From: Candidatus Methylomirabilota bacterium
Lineage (GTDB): Bacteria > Methylomirabilota > Methylomirabilia > Methylomirabilales > 2-02-FULL-66-22
Direction of reading: 5' to 3'
DNA: 64,000 nt
NCBI GenBank assembly: GCA_016209735.1
Contig: JACQVN010000009.1
Coordinates: forward strand, 113,986-177,985
The translations under genes and the position numbers were made by a program. The notes below the pieces were generated by a model. It did not search any database. It was not told where the DNA came from and worked only from the letters and a program-made list of their open reading frames with translations. Shown here piece after piece: positions 28,671-37,601 of the stretch (position 1 is its first letter; every line of letters starts with the position of its first letter).

Positions 28671-29759
28671 TCACTGGCTGAGGTCGCTGAGGGCCTTGAT
28701 CTGGAGGACCGTGGAGACGGGCTGGTTGATGAGGGTGAAGGTGGGGAGAATCTGGCTCACGAAGGCATTCCAGCTCGCGATCTTCGTCCGGGGGACGAAC
28801 ACGATATCGTTGGGCCTCAAGTACTGGTCGATTTGCTTGTCCCCTTCGAGGAGAAGCTGCCGGAGGTCGACGGTGAGAATCTCGGTCACCTCCGGCGCCG
28901 CGCGGATTACTGCGGCCTCTTCGTAAAGTGCCCCATCGGTCCAGCCCCCCACCTGGGCGATCAATTGCCCCATGGTGAGATTGGGGAAGTAGGGAACAGG
29001 GCCGGGAGCCTTGACCTCGCCCAGCAAGTACACACGCTGCTCCGGAGCCTTGACCTGTGTTGGGACGAATACGGTGTCCCCGGCATCCAGGGGGAATTCC
29101 AGGGACGGATCGCCCTCCTGCAGGTACCGGAACATGTTCACGAAATAGACCTTGCCGTTCGCCCTGGTCACCCTGACACGTTCCATGTTGGCGTTGGCGG
29201 AAAAGCCGCCGGCTTTCGCGATGGCCTCCGGGAGGGTCAATCGGCCGGTCAGGGGGAGGACGGCGCCCAACGCCAGGGCCGAGGTGCCCACGGCGCCGAA
29301 CACGCGGAGCTTCTTGCTGTTGAACTCTTTCACCTGCACATCGACTCGTGGGTTCTTGAAGAATGCCGCCAGTTGCTTGGAGATGGCCCCGGCCGCCTGC
29401 TCGGTCGTCAGGCCGTCCACCGGAATCTCCGCGAGCAGGACGAAAATCGTGCCATCCGAGCGAACGGTCGTTTGAAGTTTTTCCTGCGAGGGGCCGCGGG
29501 TGACGGTCAGGTCCAGCACGTCCCCAACGCCGATTCTGTATTGGGGCACTCCCCTCACCAGGACGAAGGCTTGATTCTCCGAAACGGGAGGGGGAAGCTC
29601 TGTCGGGAGGTCTTTCGGCGCGGGTCGGACAACCGCCGGGGGCTGCGGAAACGTCGGCGCATTGGCGGAGGTTGAACGGGAGGGCTTCCACAGGCCGCCG
29701 CAGCCGGCGATGATTATCGCAGCGAGAATCAGCAAGGAAGAGGCTAGAGATCGCTTCAC
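28671..29759 (-). CDS. Polysaccharide export lipoprotein (Wza-like)
   Basis: Lipobox LAAIIIAGCGG; YRIGVGDVLDLTVTRGPSQEKLQTTVRSDGTIFVLLAEIPVDGLT. Confidence 0.88.
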   Translation of the reverse strand: MKRSLASSLLILAAIIIAGCGGLWKPSRSTSANAPTFPQPPAVVRPAPKDLPTELPPPVSENQAFVLVRGVPQYRIGVGDVLDLTVTRGPSQEKLQTTVRSDGTIFVLLAEIPVDGLTTEQAAGAISKQLAAFFKNPRVDVQVKEFNSKKLRVFGAVGTSALALGAVLPLTGRLTLPEAIAKAGGFSANANMERVRVTRANGKVYFVNMFRYLQEGDPSLEFPLDAGDTVFVPTQVKAPEQRVYLLGEVKAPGPVPYFPNLTMGQLIAQVGGWTDGALYEEAAVIRAAPEVTEILTVDLRQLLLEGDKQIDQYLRPNDIVFVPRTKIASWNAFVSQILPTFTLINQPVSTVLQIKALSDLSQ

Positions 29760-29887
29760 CGTATTTCCTCTCACACCGCCCGCAGAAATGCTACAGAACG
29801 TTGGCAAACATGTCAAAGAGGAACAAGGATCCAGCCTGATCCGCAGCAATAACACTCTCGCCAGGACGCAAAAGCCGCCCAGAGGGA

Positions 29888-31222
29888 TCAGCTTCTGTCA
29901 GGGGACTGCCCAGCGCGGAAGACGCCACCTCGAGGCGGCAGGCATGCGCTCTCTGGGCCCGTATTGTGCGTATCAGCCCTGGTGGTCCGGGCATCCAACC
30001 CCGGCGTTCGGTGATCCTGGCGAGGGGCAGAATGCCGGGTGAAGGTGGGGGATGGCCCACCCATGAGGTGGAGGGCGAGACTCCGCAGCACCCCGAGCCC
30101 CAAACGCCAGATGGTTCCCCATCCCGTCTTCTTATTGCCTGCGTCGGAGAAGCCGGTCCGAAACGCATCGGAATGAGGGAAGAGGATCTGCCGGAGGTAG
30201 AGGAGCTTATGCCTCCAGCCGGCGAGGCCGCACAAGGTAAACGCGTAGCGAACTGCCTCGGGCAGTGTCCCGCGGGAGGCGGCCGCCACGAGTCTCCGCT
30301 CGCCAGCGTACAGAGATCGGGGGCGGACCCGGTCCTGCAAGTCGGGGGAGGGCAGGCCCCGGATGGTCATGGCCTCCAAACAATACCAGAGGCTTCGACG
30401 GACGGAAGCGGGCATGGCAGCCAGATCGTTCGCTGGCAAGGGCCATTTCTCCATGCACTGCAAGAGGTCGGCCATCCAAAGGGACCCCGCCAGCCCATGG
30501 TGGTGAACGGCGTGGACGGCCAGGTGAATGGCGGTGTCAAGGGGCCCCAATGTCTGGATCGGCGTGCCCACGAGCCGGAATGTCCGATGGCGGCCCCAGA
30601 GCTCTGCAAAAGATACGGGCCAGAGCGCCCGCCGGGCGGGGATGCGCGTGACGTTCATCGGGGCGGTGTGCACGTCCAGGCTGAATTCCCGAGACGGGGG
30701 GAAGAAATCCTCCTCGCCCCGCAGGTCGTTCCGGTAGCCCCGCGTCCGCAGAATCTCCGCCAGCCCGTCCCTGTCGTTCTCCCGCACGAGAAGGTCGATG
30801 TCATCCATGGGGCGCGGGATCCCTGGGGGATAGACGGTGGCGGCGAGGGCAACTCCTTTCAGCACGAGAAGGGGAATCCCGGCCCCCGTCGCGTGGTCGA
30901 CAACCTCCACACACGCCTGCTCGAGGCGCGAAAGCCGGATCCCTGCCCGGAGCGTTTCGCGCCGCGCTTCCCGGAGGCACTCGGCCGGAACCCCGCTCGT
31001 CTTTGCCAGGCCCCGCGTGAGTCCGGCATAGACGAAAGGGGTCAGGCGGTTCGCCCGGGACTCGCGAAGGAGCGCCGGCCATTCCACGTGCCCGTCGAGG
31101 CGCGCCGCGAGCCGCAGAGAGGCGTCCTGGTGGCCCAGACCCGCCAGGGCGGCATCCCACATCAGGCGCGCGGTACTTTCTTTTTGACTTCCCGCCGCGC
31201 TGACCGTATGCTCCCGTGCCAT
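29888..31222 (-). CDS. NTP_transf_5-type nucleotidyltransferase (PF14907-like)
   Basis: PLLVLKGVALAATVYPPGIPRPMDDIDLLVRENDRDGLAEILRTRGY; ATG at 31222 (alternative GTG at 31246). Confidence 0.82.
   Translation of the reverse strand: MAREHTVSAAGSQKESTARLMWDAALAGLGHQDASLRLAARLDGHVEWPALLRESRANRLTPFVYAGLTRGLAKTSGVPAECLREARRETLRAGIRLSRLEQACVEVVDHATGAGIPLLVLKGVALAATVYPPGIPRPMDDIDLLVRENDRDGLAEILRTRGYRNDLRGEEDFFPPSREFSLDVHTAPMNVTRIPARRALWPVSFAELWGRHRTFRLVGTPIQTLGPLDTAIHLAVHAVHHHGLAGSLWMADLLQCMEKWPLPANDLAAMPASVRRSLWYCLEAMTIRGLPSPDLQDRVRPRSLYAGERRLVAAASRGTLPEAVRYAFTLCGLAGWRHKLLYLRQILFPHSDAFRTGFSDAGNKKTGWGTIWRLGLGVLRSLALHLMGGPSPTFTRHSAPRQDHRTPGLDARTTRADTHNTGPESACLPPRGGVFRAGQSPDRS
31184..31212 (+). promoter_or_regulatory. 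Sigma70-like promoter for PqqD: TTGACT-N17-TATGCT
   Basis: TTGACT 31184-31189, 17-nt spacer, TATGCT 31207-31212; ATG lies 8 nt downstream with no SD. Confidence 0.55.
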
Positions 31223-31520
31223 GGTTGGGTTATCCGATTCCGCCACCTACCGGCAAGCCGAGGACTTTGTCTCCAGGAACATCGCCGGCGAGACGGTCCT
31301 CGTGCCCCTCCGCCGGCAGATCGGGGACTTGGATTCCATCTACACCCTGAACGAGGTCGCCACCTTCATCTGGGAATGCCTGGCCCAACCCAGCACAGTG
31401 GGCCAGCTCACCCAGGCCCTCGGGGAAGCCTTCGACGCCCCGCCGGCCACGATCCGGCAGGATCTCGAGGAGCATCTCGGCCAGCTCCTGGCTATCGGGG
31501 CCATCCGGCCAGCCGCCTGA
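31221..31520 (+). CDS. PqqD family peptide chaperone (RRE-like)
   Basis: VLVPLRRQIGDLDSIYTLNEVATFIWECLAQPSTVGQLTQALGEAFDAPPATIRQDLEEHLGQLLAIGAI. Confidence 0.9.
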   Translation: MVGLSDSATYRQAEDFVSRNIAGETVLVPLRRQIGDLDSIYTLNEVATFIWECLAQPSTVGQLTQALGEAFDAPPATIRQDLEEHLGQLLAIGAIRPAA

Positions 31521-31980
31521 CCCCTTTCCGCAGCCGTTCCCCGCTTTCCCCGATCACCCCGCCGCCCAGGGACCGCACTCCGCGGAGGATGCCGGCGATC
31601 CGCGGCCAGCCCCGGTCCAGCGCGATCACCGCTTCCCCTCGGACACGCGCCGCAACGATCGCTGCCACACGGTCTGCCGGGAAGGGAGGATCGAATCGCC
31701 AGAGGCTGTCCCCCTTGGTGAGAAGCCAAGGCTCGCCGTTCCGCCGCAGGCGGCCCACCAGGCGATGGGTGCGGGGCCCCGAGGCGCCGAGCCAGACGAC
31801 GACGGTCCCGAACCGTAGTCCTCCGGAGGCTGCCGGGACGAGCCGGAGGGTGTCTCCGTGCTGGAAGGCGGGGGACATGCTGGACCCGCGGAGGCGAATC
31901 TCCGCCCGCCGCTCGGCCCTGTCCAGCGCCTCGACCACCGGGCCCAGGAGTTCCGGCCGCAGTCGCAGATGATGAGTCAT
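31492..31980 (-). CDS. S24/S26 family peptidase (signal-peptidase-like)
   Basis: LRGSSMSPAFQHGDTLRLVPA...RTHRLVGRLRRNGEPWLLTKGDSLWRFDPPFPADRVAAIV; ATGA overlap with the upstream gene. Confidence 0.78.
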   Translation of the reverse strand: MTHHLRLRPELLGPVVEALDRAERRAEIRLRGSSMSPAFQHGDTLRLVPAASGGLRFGTVVVWLGASGPRTHRLVGRLRRNGEPWLLTKGDSLWRFDPPFPADRVAAIVAARVRGEAVIALDRGWPRIAGILRGVRSLGGGVIGESGERLRKGVRRLAGWPR

Positions 31981-32855
31981 CCCTGCGCCAGCACCCATTC
32001 CACCGCCCGCTCGTCCGGTGGAACCATGAGCCAGCCGGACGGGACGTCTCGGCAGGCCGCCTCCAGCACCTCGAGGGTGCGGGCGAGCCGCTCGGGATCC
32101 CACAGGGGCGGGAAGGACTTGGCGAACAAGAGGGCGGCAGCGGCGACCGGCCGGAGCGGTTCGAACGCCACGTCGGGTCCCTGGCGCAAGAAGAAGATAG
32201 CGTGAAGCGGAGTCGCCGTTCCGCCCACATCCGGATGCTGGCCGAACCAGGGGGTGGCGTGGATTCGAATGCCGCCGGGCGAGGCTTCGAGGATGGTGCG
32301 ATCGTCGTTCAGCATTGTCCCACCGGCCGCCTTCCACAATCCGGCCGTGGTGCTCTTCCCCGCCCCGGACGAGCCCACGAACAGATACCCCCGCCCCTGC
32401 CAGGAAATCCCGCAGGCATGGAGCAAGACGCTGCCGAAATCTGCCAGCAGGTGACGGAACAGCAGTTCTTCCAGGGGGTATTGAAGCGGATAGACGCTCT
32501 GGAGTTCCGGCGACTGCTCGATATCCAGGTCGAGTGTCCCCCCCGCTCCGGAAGCGTCCAGGGTGGCGGCCCTATCCGGTCGAATCTCGGCATCATCTCC
32601 GCCGACTTGAAATCGCCAGGTGCGACCGTTCAGGTACACGCCGGCCAGACCGCCTAGGCGAAACACCGGCCACCGGCGCGTGCCGGCGAGGGAAATGTAG
32701 CGCAGCCGAACCGTCAGGTCGGGACTTGGCGTGGATTCCAGGAACCGATGGTGAGCGGGATCGAGCGGCCATCGGGACCCGTCGAATTCACCCTCCAGGG
32801 CGATGCAGGGTGGCCCGATGCGAAGGCTGATTCGCTGATATGGCGGGGGACTCAC
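31977..32855 (-). CDS. HprK-like P-loop kinase
   Basis: VLLHACGISWQGRGYLFVGSSGAGKSTTAGLWKAAGGTMLNDDRTIL. Confidence 0.82.
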   Translation of the reverse strand: MSPPPYQRISLRIGPPCIALEGEFDGSRWPLDPAHHRFLESTPSPDLTVRLRYISLAGTRRWPVFRLGGLAGVYLNGRTWRFQVGGDDAEIRPDRAATLDASGAGGTLDLDIEQSPELQSVYPLQYPLEELLFRHLLADFGSVLLHACGISWQGRGYLFVGSSGAGKSTTAGLWKAAGGTMLNDDRTILEASPGGIRIHATPWFGQHPDVGGTATPLHAIFFLRQGPDVAFEPLRPVAAAALLFAKSFPPLWDPERLARTLEVLEAACRDVPSGWLMVPPDERAVEWVLAQG

Positions 32856-32880
32856 GTCTGTGGGTATTCTTTGCGTCCCT

Positions 32881-33075
32881 TCATGAGCCCGTGCTGTCTC
32901 TGCACCGACCAGGTCCTGAAATCGTGCACGGGGTCGGCGGCGTCACGTTCCTTCCGCCGCCCCCTGGCGGGAAGGTGCTCTTGCAGTTGGGGGTGCCCGC
33001 CATCTCTTCCCCCACGAGGTTCACCCGCTCGATGCTCGGCTTGGCGTAGGGCCTCTTCCGTCCTTCATTGCTCAT
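32881..33075 (-). CDS. Putative RiPP precursor peptide (64 aa)
   Basis: MSNEGRKRPYAKPSIERVNLVGEEMAGTPNCKSTFPPGGGGRNVTPPTPCTISGPGRCRDSTGS; SD AGGAG 6 nt upstream of ATG; 25 bp ahead of the HprK-like gene. Confidence 0.72.
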   Translation of the reverse strand: MSNEGRKRPYAKPSIERVNLVGEEMAGTPNCKSTFPPGGGGRNVTPPTPCTISGPGRCRDSTGS

Positions 33076-33334
33076 AGCGTGCTCCTGCGCAGGTCCCCGA
33101 TTGACCAGTTGACCAATCCACGAATCGACTAACGATCTGACCCAACCTGGCCCCCTCCGGCTCTCTCGCTCCGCCTCTCGCGAGGATGAGCAGGATGCTG
33201 AATCCCCCTCCGTTCGCCCTTCGATCCCGCCTGGGCGGGACTCAGGCTGAGCGGAGGATAGCTCGAAATCCATGGTGTAGTCCCGCTCATGCTGAGCCCG
33301 TCGAAGCATGGAAAATTTCGTTTTTAGCATCCTG

Positions 33335-34441
33335 CTAGAAGAGGGGAGGCTTGGTTTCCCCGAAGGCTCGAGCCCGAGCCCGCGTGACCTCGCACAGAAA
33401 CGGAATCAAGCCCTCCGGATCTCCGGTTTCGATCTGCGACCACCCGATACACCTATCGCAGGCGGCATTGTACGCGCAACCATCGCACGGGACGGCTCTG
33501 GTGCGGAGCCGGGCCCGCATGGCCGGGAAAAATTCCTCCCACCCCTGCCGTAGCGAGCCTTCCTGCAGATTATAGGCCGGCCAGCGGACCAGCATGCAGG
33601 GGAAGAGATTCCCGTAGGGATCGATATGGAAGGTATTGAGGTATGCGCCGCAGGTGACCAGGTCCTCGGGGGGGTCGAACCGGTGCCGCTCCCGGAATTC
33701 CTTGCGGAAGTGCTCCGCCCGGACTGGTTCTTGAGCATCCAGGGCGGCAATCTGCTCGCCGCTGAGCCGGACTGCGGCCGGACCGGTGCCGCCGTCCACG
33801 CGGCAGTTGATCAGCGGATCCCAATGGAATTTCAGCCCGAACCAGGCGGCCAGGGACCGCATCCCGTCCATGTCGTGGCTGTTCAAGGTCATGGGGATGG
33901 TCTTGAGGCAGACGCGAAGTTTCCGGTTCAGGAGCCGTTCGATGCCCTCGATGCATCGGCGGTAGGAGCCAGGAATGCCGGTGACCGCCTCGTAGACGGG
34001 CTGGGTGCTCCCGTAAACGGTGATCTCCACCGAGAAGGGGGGCCATTCCGCCAGGAAGTCTGCGACGCGCGGGGTGAGCATCGTGCCGTTGGTGAACAGG
34101 GTGGGCACCACCCCCCTCCGCTTCATGTGGAGGTAGATGTCCATGAAGTCGGATCGGAGGAGCGGCTCGCCGCCCGTGAGGAGCAGGTAGAGGCACCCCA
34201 GATCTACGGCCTCGTCGGTGATGCGATGAATCTCTCTAGTCGAGAGTTCCTCGTGCCTGACGCGGCGGGCCCCAGGTGGCTCGTTCACATAGCAGTGGAC
34301 GCACCGCAAATTGCAGCGGAACGTCAGCTCGATGCTGCCGTCGAGCGGGATGCGTTCCCTGCTGACACGGGTCGCGATCCGCGCGTAGAATCCCTCGTAA
34401 CGGATTGTCGGGACCGAGCGCCTGGGGCAGATTGCCGTCAT
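33335..34441 (-). CDS. Radical SAM/SPASM domain protein
   Basis: ELTFRCNLRCVHCYV (CxxxCxxC), TGGEPLLR; SPASM-like cysteines CGAYLNTFHIDPYGNLFPC...CDGCAYNAACDRC...FLCEV. Confidence 0.92.
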   Translation of the reverse strand: MTAICPRRSVPTIRYEGFYARIATRVSRERIPLDGSIELTFRCNLRCVHCYVNEPPGARRVRHEELSTREIHRITDEAVDLGCLYLLLTGGEPLLRSDFMDIYLHMKRRGVVPTLFTNGTMLTPRVADFLAEWPPFSVEITVYGSTQPVYEAVTGIPGSYRRCIEGIERLLNRKLRVCLKTIPMTLNSHDMDGMRSLAAWFGLKFHWDPLINCRVDGGTGPAAVRLSGEQIAALDAQEPVRAEHFRKEFRERHRFDPPEDLVTCGAYLNTFHIDPYGNLFPCMLVRWPAYNLQEGSLRQGWEEFFPAMRARLRTRAVPCDGCAYNAACDRCIGWSQIETGDPEGLIPFLCEVTRARARAFGETKPPLF

Positions 34442-34884
34442 GGCAACGGAAGGACCGAATCCGGGATGTTGACCACGCCGACAAAGTTGCTGCCGACGTC
34501 GGTGACGATCAGCCGGACCGCGCCAGGGATGGCCGGGATGTGGAACGCATCGGCGACAACGGCGAGGGGGGTGTCCCGATGGATGGCGACACTCCGCAGT
34601 TCGCAGAGCGTCAGCGTCCCGATTTTCGCAAACGTCTGCACCTCAGCCACCCCGAAAATTCCGTACGGCGTGGTAATTGCCGCGACGCCGTTGGGATATC
34701 CAGGTGAGCGCGGCAGGACCGCCACCCCTTCGGGGTAGTCTATCCCGGCGAGTCGCCCCTCCCCGGGGTTAAGATCCGGGCCGTTCTGTATTCGGAGCTG
34801 TGCCCATGACGTACAGGAGAGTGTTGGTCGAGAGATCGACGCGTCGGGCCGGCACCGACCCGTCCTTCTTGGTGGCCGCGACAA
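34438..34884 (-). CDS. Small protein of unknown function, coupled to the radical SAM gene (true start uncertain)
   Basis: Stop overlaps radical SAM start as ATGA; GIDYPEGVAVLPRSPGYPNGVAAITTPYGIFGVAEVQTFAKIGTLTLCELRSVAI. Confidence 0.45.
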   Translation of the reverse strand: MSRPPRRTGRCRPDASISRPTLSCTSWAQLRIQNGPDLNPGEGRLAGIDYPEGVAVLPRSPGYPNGVAAITTPYGIFGVAEVQTFAKIGTLTLCELRSVAIHRDTPLAVVADAFHIPAIPGAVRLIVTDVGSNFVGVVNIPDSVLPLP

Positions 34885-35794
34885 TCTCTACGACCGGGCG
34901 CAGAGGGAAGGCCGGATTCGTGGCGACGATCTGGGCAATCTCCCCGGTGTTCAACCGAACCAAGCTTCCGACGGGAAACGTGGACAGCCCGCGGATGAAT
35001 CCCTTGAGGACGTGGCTGGGGAACCGCTGCCGCTCCGTGTTGATGATTTCTTTGACGGCTTCCAGGGGGAATCGGGCCTGCGGTCGGTGGGGGCGCGGAT
35101 GGGTGAGGGCTTCGTAGGTGTCGGCCACGCCGATGATCTTGGAGAAATCGTGAATCTCTTCCCCTTTGAGGCGCCGGGGATATCCGCTCCCGTCCTCGCG
35201 CTCGTGGTGCTGGATGACGACATTGGCCAGCCACTCGTATTCCGGACCCAGTCCCTGCAAGAGACGATAGCCCTTTTCCGGGTGCATCCGGACCAAGTCC
35301 CGCTCTTCGGCGGTCAGCGCCGAAGGCTTGCTCAGGATGCGGGGGGGCACGATGACCATTCCGATGTCGTGGAGACCTCCCGCCAGGGCCAACCAGGGCA
35401 ACTCCTCCTCGCGCGCTTCGAGACCCTGCCCGATCTTGACGGCGAAGATGGCAGTATTGAGCATGTGGCGCGGCCGGTCGAGCTGGGTCTCCCTTGGCTC
35501 CAAGGCTTTGAGGAGCAGGTCGTCGGCTGCTGTCAGATCCCTGACGAGTGCTGCCATGATGCGCTGGAGGTTGCCGATACGGATAGCCGTCCCGTCGGCG
35601 GCCGCCTGGAACAACCGGGCAATCTCTTGCACGGCGACATCATAGTACAGAGATTCCGTTTGCGCGGGGGCGGCGGCCCGCGTGGGCAGGCCCGTCTCCT
35701 GGGCCGGAAGTTCCTGCCGCGGCGTCGCCATCTCGGCGAAAGAAATGGGGGAATCCTGCTGCGGCTTGACGGTCCCAGCCCCTTTCCTGACCAA
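34769..35794 (-). CDS. HD-GYP domain protein
   Basis: GGLHDIGMVIVP...HHEREDGSGYPRRLKGEEI...ADTYEALTHPRPHR. Confidence 0.88.
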   Translation of the reverse strand: MVRKGAGTVKPQQDSPISFAEMATPRQELPAQETGLPTRAAAPAQTESLYYDVAVQEIARLFQAAADGTAIRIGNLQRIMAALVRDLTAADDLLLKALEPRETQLDRPRHMLNTAIFAVKIGQGLEAREEELPWLALAGGLHDIGMVIVPPRILSKPSALTAEERDLVRMHPEKGYRLLQGLGPEYEWLANVVIQHHEREDGSGYPRRLKGEEIHDFSKIIGVADTYEALTHPRPHRPQARFPLEAVKEIINTERQRFPSHVLKGFIRGLSTFPVGSLVRLNTGEIAQIVATNPAFPLRPVVEIVAATKKDGSVPARRVDLSTNTLLYVMGTAPNTERPGS

Positions 35795-35862
35795 GTCGCT
35801 GAGGCGAACGATGGCCGCTCCTCCTTCGCGCTATTTCATTCCGTCCGTAGGGCGCCTCGCCG

Positions 35863-36660
35863 CTAAACGGCGGCGGCGACCACGCGCTTCACCATGGCGA
35901 CGTCAACCGTTTGAGCCCCTGTGGTGCACCCGTCCAGGAGGCACAGGTCGCATAAGGTGTTGATGCTCCGGGGGACCCCCTGGGACTTCTCCCAGACGAT
36001 GGTCAAGGCCTCCTCGGTAAAGAACGGTCGGGTGGCGCCGGCCCGCTCCAACCGGAAGGCGATGTATCGGGCAGTCTCCCTTCGGTCCAGTGGCCGCAGA
36101 ACGTATCGGATGGCAATCCGTTGGTCCAGTTGGCGGATCCGGCTGATGGTGTCCTTGATCTCCGGCTGGGCCATGAGGATCAGGGTCATCAGGAACCGCT
36201 CGTTCAACTGGAAGTTCAAGAGCATGCGCAGTTCCTCGAAGACCTCGGGATCGTGGATCGCATGCGCCTCGTCCACGATGAGGACCGTATCCTTTCCGTC
36301 GTCCAGATTCCTGAGCAGTCGCTCGTTCAGTGCCCGCAGCAGGGCCACCTTGGAGGTGGAGGCGGGAATGATTCCCAACTGGAGGTCGATTTCTTCCAAA
36401 AAATCGTTCCTGGGTAAGGAGGGGTTGGTGATCAACCCGATGTCGAATTTTTCCTCGGCGAGCTGGACGATAAGGGCGCGACTGAGCGTAGTCTTGCCGC
36501 AGCCCACGTCACCGATGAGCAGCGCGGCCCCTTTGTTGTGCCGAACCGTGTAAAGCAGCCGGGCCAGTCCTTCCCGGTGTTGGTCGGAGAGGAAAAAGAA
36601 GTTCGGGTCAGGGACGTTTTGGAAGGGGGGCTTTGTCAATCCCCAGTGGCTTTCATACAC
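35863..36660 (-). CDS. ExeA/GspA-like AAA ATPase
   Basis: YESHWGLTKPPFQNVPDPNFFF...GDVGCGKTTLSRAL; GTG at 36660 with AAGGAG upstream. Confidence 0.88.
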   Translation of the reverse strand: MYESHWGLTKPPFQNVPDPNFFFLSDQHREGLARLLYTVRHNKGAALLIGDVGCGKTTLSRALIVQLAEEKFDIGLITNPSLPRNDFLEEIDLQLGIIPASTSKVALLRALNERLLRNLDDGKDTVLIVDEAHAIHDPEVFEELRMLLNFQLNERFLMTLILMAQPEIKDTISRIRQLDQRIAIRYVLRPLDRRETARYIAFRLERAGATRPFFTEEALTIVWEKSQGVPRSINTLCDLCLLDGCTTGAQTVDVAMVKRVVAAAV

Positions 36661-37012
36661 GCTTGGCTCCTTCCGCGGCACACCTGTCTTTCTTGCCCCA
36701 GGGGGAGGACCGACACATCCGGCCCACCACGGCATCAAACACCATGGGGCCGAAAGCCAAAAACACCCTCCGGGAGCCTCCGTCCGGCCGCACCGGGCAC
36801 GGCAGAGCCTTGGAATTAGCCACAAAACCGCAGCGAAACTAGCATACAATACCATAAAAGCAAGGAAAAACTTGAGGTTGTCCCAAACATTCGGCCGAAA
36901 AGCCGGAAGCCGCCAGGGGCGTCCTGACGCTCGCGGAGAACCCTGCGGCGGCGGGCGGCCGCCACCGCCCTCTTTGCGGAACCGGTTTTTTTCCGTCGGC
37001 CCCATTTTTCTC

Positions 37013-37040
37013 TTGCAATTAAGGGGAAATGATCTATAAG
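37013..37040 (+). promoter_or_regulatory. Sigma70-like promoter upstream of speD: TTGCAA-N16-TATAAG
   Basis: Read directly from sequence. Confidence 0.5.
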
Positions 37041-37096
37041 CAACTAGAAAATTTAGGCCGGTGCGGCGACGCTCGGGGAGGAAAGGGGGTAGTTCA

Positions 37097-37540
37097 TTGC
37101 ACGCACTGGGCAGGCACCTGCTGGTTGAACTCCATGGATGTCAGCCCGAACTGCTCAAGCGAGTCGATCTCGTCCGGGATATCCTTGTCGGCGCCGCTCG
37201 CGCCTGCGGGGCCACCATCGTCGATGTGGCGTTTCACGAGTTCAACCCCTTCGGCGTGAGCGGGGTGGTGGTGATCGCGGAATCCCATCTGTCAATTCAC
37301 ACCTGGCCGGAATACCGCTACGCTGCGGTGGATGTCTTCACCTGCGGCGATGTGATCAAGCCGGATGCTGCCGTGGCTTACCTGGCCTCTCGGTTCCGCT
37401 GCAAGAATCCTTCGGTGGTGGAGATGAGGCGGGGGATCGTCCCCGGCCTCACCGGCAAAGTGACTCACAAGATTACCGCCGAGGAGAAGACCGGCCAGGG
37501 CGCGTCCCATGACGCCCCGGAACTCTCTTTGGTTCATTGA
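37097..37540 (+). CDS. speD: S-adenosylmethionine decarboxylase proenzyme
   Basis: GVVVIAESHLSIHTWPEYRYAAVDVFTCGD; TTG start after GGAGG-containing region. Confidence 0.92.
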   Translation: MHALGRHLLVELHGCQPELLKRVDLVRDILVGAARACGATIVDVAFHEFNPFGVSGVVVIAESHLSIHTWPEYRYAAVDVFTCGDVIKPDAAVAYLASRFRCKNPSVVEMRRGIVPGLTGKVTHKITAEEKTGQGASHDAPELSLVH

Positions 37541-37555
37541 GCGTCGCAATACCCG

Positions 37556-37601
37556 CGAAGGGCACCTCTCCGCAGGCTGGCCGGGAGGTGCCCTTTGGTT
37601 T
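37556..37601 (+). terminator. Rho-independent terminator after speD
   Basis: AAGGGCACCTC...GAGGTGCCCTTTGGTTTTT. Confidence 0.75.

Noticed and set aside
1-36660. Exosortase/PEP-CTERM system in the EPS locus
   Set aside because: Amidotransferase, Wzc-like and ExeA-like genes fit such loci, but no exosortase-like membrane protein or PEP-CTERM substrate was recognised.
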